Source: Gemmatimonadota bacterium
GTDB lineage: Bacteria; Gemmatimonadota; Gemmatimonadetes; Gemmatimonadales; GWC2-71-9
Length of the DNA: 64,000 nucleotides
Assembly (NCBI GenBank): GCA_027294455.1
Contig: JAPULZ010000035.1
Location: 1-64,000 of the forward strand
Reading direction: 5' to 3'
Shown here: positions 61,183 through 64,000 of the stretch, in pieces
Layout: each line of letters begins with the position of its first letter
Numbering within the stretch: the first letter of the stretch is position 1
The notes under the pieces: generated by a model
What the model was told of the DNA's origin: nothing
What the model saw: only the letters and a program-made list of their open reading frames with translations
Database searches by the model: none
Program-made: the position numbers and the translations under genes

Positions 61183-63117
61183 ATGACGCGCACGTGCCTG
61201 ACGAGAACCGGTATCTGCATCCTGTTGGCCGCCGTCGCACCACTGGCAAGCGTGCGTGCCCAGCAGGGAGCAAGCAGGTATGCGCTGGACGATTGGATGA
61301 CCGTCACGAGCGTGTCGTCGTTCGTCCTTGCGCCCGATGGGCGGAGCATCTATTACACCAGCAACGCCGGCAGCAGCGGCACGACGGAGATCTTCCGTGT
61401 TTCGGTGGACGGAGGAGCCCCCGTCCAACTGACCACGAATCTGCCAGGCGTCCGTCCCGAACCCAAAGCCGAATTGGCGATCTCCACCGATGGCGAGACG
61501 CTCTACTATTCCTCGGCCCGGTACTTCCAGGGATACAACAACCTCTTTCGCGTGCCGACCACTGGCGGTCCGAGCACCGCGCTCACATTCAACGACGCCG
61601 TCATCGAGACCGCGCCTGCTCCGTCGCCGGACGGCCGGACACTCGCATACCTCGCCCATGTGCGCGCCGGAACGCAGATCTTCTTGCTCGATCTCGATCA
61701 GGCCACCAGTTGGCCACGGCCCCTGGCGCCCGCGTCTGACGGCGAACGGTCTCCGGTGTGGTCGCCCGATGGACGGAGCTTGGCATTTTCGAGGGGCGGC
61801 GACATCTGGATCAGGACGCTTGACGGCGGGTCGCCGCGGCGGCTGATCGAGGACGCCTACGCTGGGGGCAACAGGTCACCTGTATGGTCGCCGGACGGTG
61901 GCCGGATCGCGTTCCTGACGTCCAAGAGCGGTTATGCACAAGTGGGTGTGGCCGATGTAACGACCGGAAGCGTCACGCCGATTACGCGAGTGCCGAGAGA
62001 GCACAGCGCTCTCTCGTGGTCACCAGACGGGCGCTGGGTCGCGTTCGTGCAGGCCGATGAAATCGGTATGAGCACGCACGTGGTCGTGGCGCCGGCGGAT
62101 GGCTCGCCCGCCGCGAAGTCGATTACGGATGGCAAGGGTGTTCGTCGCTCGCCACGGTTCCTGCCCCACGGTTCCCGCCTGGTCTACATCGAAGCCACCG
62201 GCAATCGCACCGCCGACCTCTGGGTTCGGTCGATGGGGGGCGGCGCACCCCGGCAAATCACCAACTCGATGGGGCGCATCGATCCCGCGGACATGAGCGT
62301 CCCCGAGGAAATTACTTACCCCGGACCGGACAACCTTCCGATTCCCGCGTTGCTGTACCTGCCGAAGGATTTCGATCCCGGCACCAAGTACCCGGTCATC
62401 GTGAGACTTCACGGCCACCCGGGGCAATGGAATCACTCCATGTCGATGGAGTGGCAGTACTTCATCCAACGAGGATTTGTGCTCATCGCCCCGAACCCCC
62501 GTGGGAGCCGAGGGTTTGGACAGGGGTTCCACGACCTCCACATCGCCGACTACGGCGGGGTGGAGTTCCAGGACGTGATGAACGTGCTGGGATATCTCGA
62601 GGGGCTGGGTTACGTCGACATGAGTCGAAAGGCCACTTGGGGTGGGAGCGGCGGTGGTTACATGAGCTTCGTTGTCGCCACGGAGGCGCCGGACGCGTTC
62701 CAGGCGCAAGTCATCCGCGCGCCTGTGTCATCGTGGAAACATCTGGCCATCGATCGCTATGGTGCATCAGGACGGCATTGGACGGCGACGCGCACACCGC
62801 GTCGGGAGCGCTCGGAGTTCGGAGGGTCGTATGACGAGATCCCGGAGGAGTATGAACGGCGATCGCCCATCAACTTTGTGGAAAGCGTCATCGTGCCACA
62901 GCTCTTATTTCAGGGATTGCGGGATGCATCGGTTCCGCCGCGCCAGTCGCAAATGTGGGTCGAGCGCATGAAAGAGCTGGGCAAGGCGGCGTTGATAGAA
63001 TACGTTGAATACCCGGATGAGGATCACGGCCTTCGCCGCTACCGGGCCACGGTGCGCGATCGACTGATACGGATGGAACGATTCTTTGCCGAGCATCTCG
63101 GGCAGAGCAAACCGTAA
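61183..63117 (+). CDS. S9 family prolyl oligopeptidase-like peptidase, secreted
   Basis: GAGGAACC precedes the ATG. A signal peptide (GICILLAAVAPLASVRAQ) is followed by a TolB/DPP-type propeller of about 360 residues (SFVLAPDGRSIYYTSN, RSPVWSPDGGRIAFLTSKSG, LSWSPDGRWVAFVQAD). The C-terminal alpha/beta domain has Ser489 in TWGGSGGGYMSF, Asp about 581 in DASVPPRQS, and His about 614 in DEDHGL. All catalytic residues are present. 644 residues. It cuts short peptides, probably in the periplasm. Confidence 0.86.
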   Translation: MTRTCLTRTGICILLAAVAPLASVRAQQGASRYALDDWMTVTSVSSFVLAPDGRSIYYTSNAGSSGTTEIFRVSVDGGAPVQLTTNLPGVRPEPKAELAISTDGETLYYSSARYFQGYNNLFRVPTTGGPSTALTFNDAVIETAPAPSPDGRTLAYLAHVRAGTQIFLLDLDQATSWPRPLAPASDGERSPVWSPDGRSLAFSRGGDIWIRTLDGGSPRRLIEDAYAGGNRSPVWSPDGGRIAFLTSKSGYAQVGVADVTTGSVTPITRVPREHSALSWSPDGRWVAFVQADEIGMSTHVVVAPADGSPAAKSITDGKGVRRSPRFLPHGSRLVYIEATGNRTADLWVRSMGGGAPRQITNSMGRIDPADMSVPEEITYPGPDNLPIPALLYLPKDFDPGTKYPVIVRLHGHPGQWNHSMSMEWQYFIQRGFVLIAPNPRGSRGFGQGFHDLHIADYGGVEFQDVMNVLGYLEGLGYVDMSRKATWGGSGGGYMSFVVATEAPDAFQAQVIRAPVSSWKHLAIDRYGASGRHWTATRTPRRERSEFGGSYDEIPEEYERRSPINFVESVIVPQLLFQGLRDASVPPRQSQMWVERMKELGKAALIEYVEYPDEDHGLRRYRATVRDRLIRMERFFAEHLGQSKP

Positions 63118-63138
63118 CCACGGCGGAGCCAAACACCG

Positions 63139-64000
63139 ATGACATTCCTTTTTCTCCTGGCTCTGGCGGCGGCAGACACGACTGAAACGTTCCGAGTTTC
63201 GGTTGCGCCGGCGGAATCGTTGACGGTCACGACAGTTGGCGAGGGTGCTCCCGTGGTGCTCATTCCCGGCCTCTTCGGGTCGGCATTCGGCTTCCGTCAC
63301 GTGATGGAATTGCTGGCCGAGGCGGGCTACCGCGTCGTTTGTATCGAGCCGCTCGGGATGGGCAGCTCCGGTCGCCCCGAGGACGCGGACTACTCGCTGA
63401 CGGCCCAGGCCGACCGCATCGCTGCGGTGCTCGACTCGCTGGGGCTGCGGCAGGTGGTGCTGGTCGGACATTCCCTGGGCGCATCCATCGCCATGCGGGT
63501 GTCCTACCGCCGCCCCGAGCTCGCGCGGGCCATCGTCTCCCTGGAAGGGGGGCCCGGCGAAACCGCCACCACGGCGGGCTTTCGTCGCTGGATCCGCTTT
63601 GCCCCGGTGGCCCGCCTGTTCGACACCCGACGGCTCATGCAACAATTACTCTACCGCGACATGAAAGCGTTGTCGTTCGATGAGTCCTGGGTGGATGTGG
63701 ATATCGTGCTGGCGTATACCGCCGGATTGGCCAAGGATACGCGGGGCACGGTGAAGGCCTACCAAGGGATGGCCAAGGCCGAAGAACCGGAGTTGCTGGG
63801 AGACCATCTCCACGCGATCGCGTGTCCCGTGGTGCTCTTGGTGGGCGAGGCCGAGCACAATGCGGGACCGCCCCCCGCGGAGATCACGCTGCTGACGGAG
63901 CGCCTGCCGTCGTTCAGCATGCGAACGATTGCCGGCTCCGGATTTTTTATCCAGGAAGAGCAACCGGCCGCCGTCGTCATGGCGGTACGCGACGTCTCCG
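63139..64000 (+). CDS. Alpha/beta hydrolase, catalytic His replaced, truncated by window end
   Basis: ATG 21 bases after the S9 stop; a short signal-like start (FLFLLALAAADTTE). Hydrolase core: PVVLIPGLFGSAFGFRHVMELL, CIEPLGMGSSGRP, nucleophile Ser112 in VLVGHSLGASIAM. Near the end, where the family has GSGHFIQEEQP, this reads GSGFFIQEEQP, with Phe269 in place of the catalytic His (TTT instead of CAT or CAC). It looks inactive unless another His serves. The reading frame runs out of the window, so its stop was not seen. Confidence 0.78.
   Translation, partial: MTFLFLLALAAADTTETFRVSVAPAESLTVTTVGEGAPVVLIPGLFGSAFGFRHVMELLAEAGYRVVCIEPLGMGSSGRPEDADYSLTAQADRIAAVLDSLGLRQVVLVGHSLGASIAMRVSYRRPELARAIVSLEGGPGETATTAGFRRWIRFAPVARLFDTRRLMQQLLYRDMKALSFDESWVDVDIVLAYTAGLAKDTRGTVKAYQGMAKAEEPELLGDHLHAIACPVVLLVGEAEHNAGPPPAEITLLTERLPSFSMRTIAGSGFFIQEEQPAAVVMAVRDVS

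Noticed and set aside
1-64000. tRNA or rRNA genes, CRISPR array
   Set aside because: No conserved rRNA stretch, cloverleaf with a T-loop, or regularly spaced direct repeats were found by eye.

Overview
The window is a 64 kb piece of a high-GC, Gram-negative, diderm chromosome. The gene content points to Gemmatimonadota or a close relative (inference from families, not a database match). It has two PadR regulator plus orphan MacB/FtsX-like permease (ADOP-type) pairs, a TonB-dependent receptor with a carboxypeptidase-like N-terminal domain, two CBM9/DUF5916 outer-membrane proteins, many secreted peptidases, and many lipoproteins and Tat-type leaders. No rRNA, tRNA, CRISPR array, prophage or intact insertion sequence was seen.

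Layout. 1-3 kb: a PKD-type lipoprotein, then a decayed stretch with a haem-peroxidase-like remnant and a small zinc-ribbon-like ORF. 3-8 kb: a saccharopine-reductase-like enzyme, a Tat-leader aldo/keto reductase, an M20 amidohydrolase and, convergent across a perfect hairpin, a PQQ-type sugar dehydrogenase. 8-14.3 kb: two tandem PadR-ADOP modules on the minus strand. 14.4-22 kb: a TPR remnant, a DUF481-like protein plus MscS channel, a TM2 protein, DUF5995, a TonB receptor and a beta-barrel remnant. 22-25 kb: a two-cupin lipoprotein and a cytochrome c-FTR1 iron permease behind a good Fur box. 25-31.5 kb: DUF819 permease, M14 carboxypeptidase, Ser/Thr kinase, DinB. 31.5-41.6 kb: FHA-EAL protein, small lipoprotein, DUF5916, SPFH, amidohydrolase, aldo/keto reductase, TIGR04076 plus NhaC. 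41.8-50 kb: a very long lipoprotein rich in helical repeats, a membrane protein with a pseudopilin-like end, a carboxypeptidase-regulatory-like protein with a permease-derived start, and an emfourin-like inhibitor coupled to an M4 metalloprotease. 50-56 kb: YdjM-like protein, plug-only TonB-type protein, C39-like membrane protease, DUF5916, Tat epimerase. 56-64 kb: MarR-SRPBCC operon with a clear operator, a minus-strand operon (membrane protein, HhH repeat protein, dienelactone hydrolase, second sugar dehydrogenase), a second small lipoprotein, an S9 peptidase and an alpha/beta hydrolase cut by the window end.

Themes. Most genes act in the envelope: secreted proteolysis (M14, M4, S9, C39-like, M20), outer-membrane uptake or export, and iron import. 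Several overlaps of 1-4 bp show translational coupling (PadR-ADOP twice, MarR-SRPBCC, emfourin-M4, hydrolase-sugar dehydrogenase, TIGR04076-NhaC). Several places show rearrangement by deletion or fusion: the Arc-like start joined to the amidohydrolase end near 37.2 kb, the permease-like start at 47.7 kb, and C-terminal-only remnants at 2.1, 14.6 and 21.9 kb. All functional names rest on reading motifs by eye; no searches were run.
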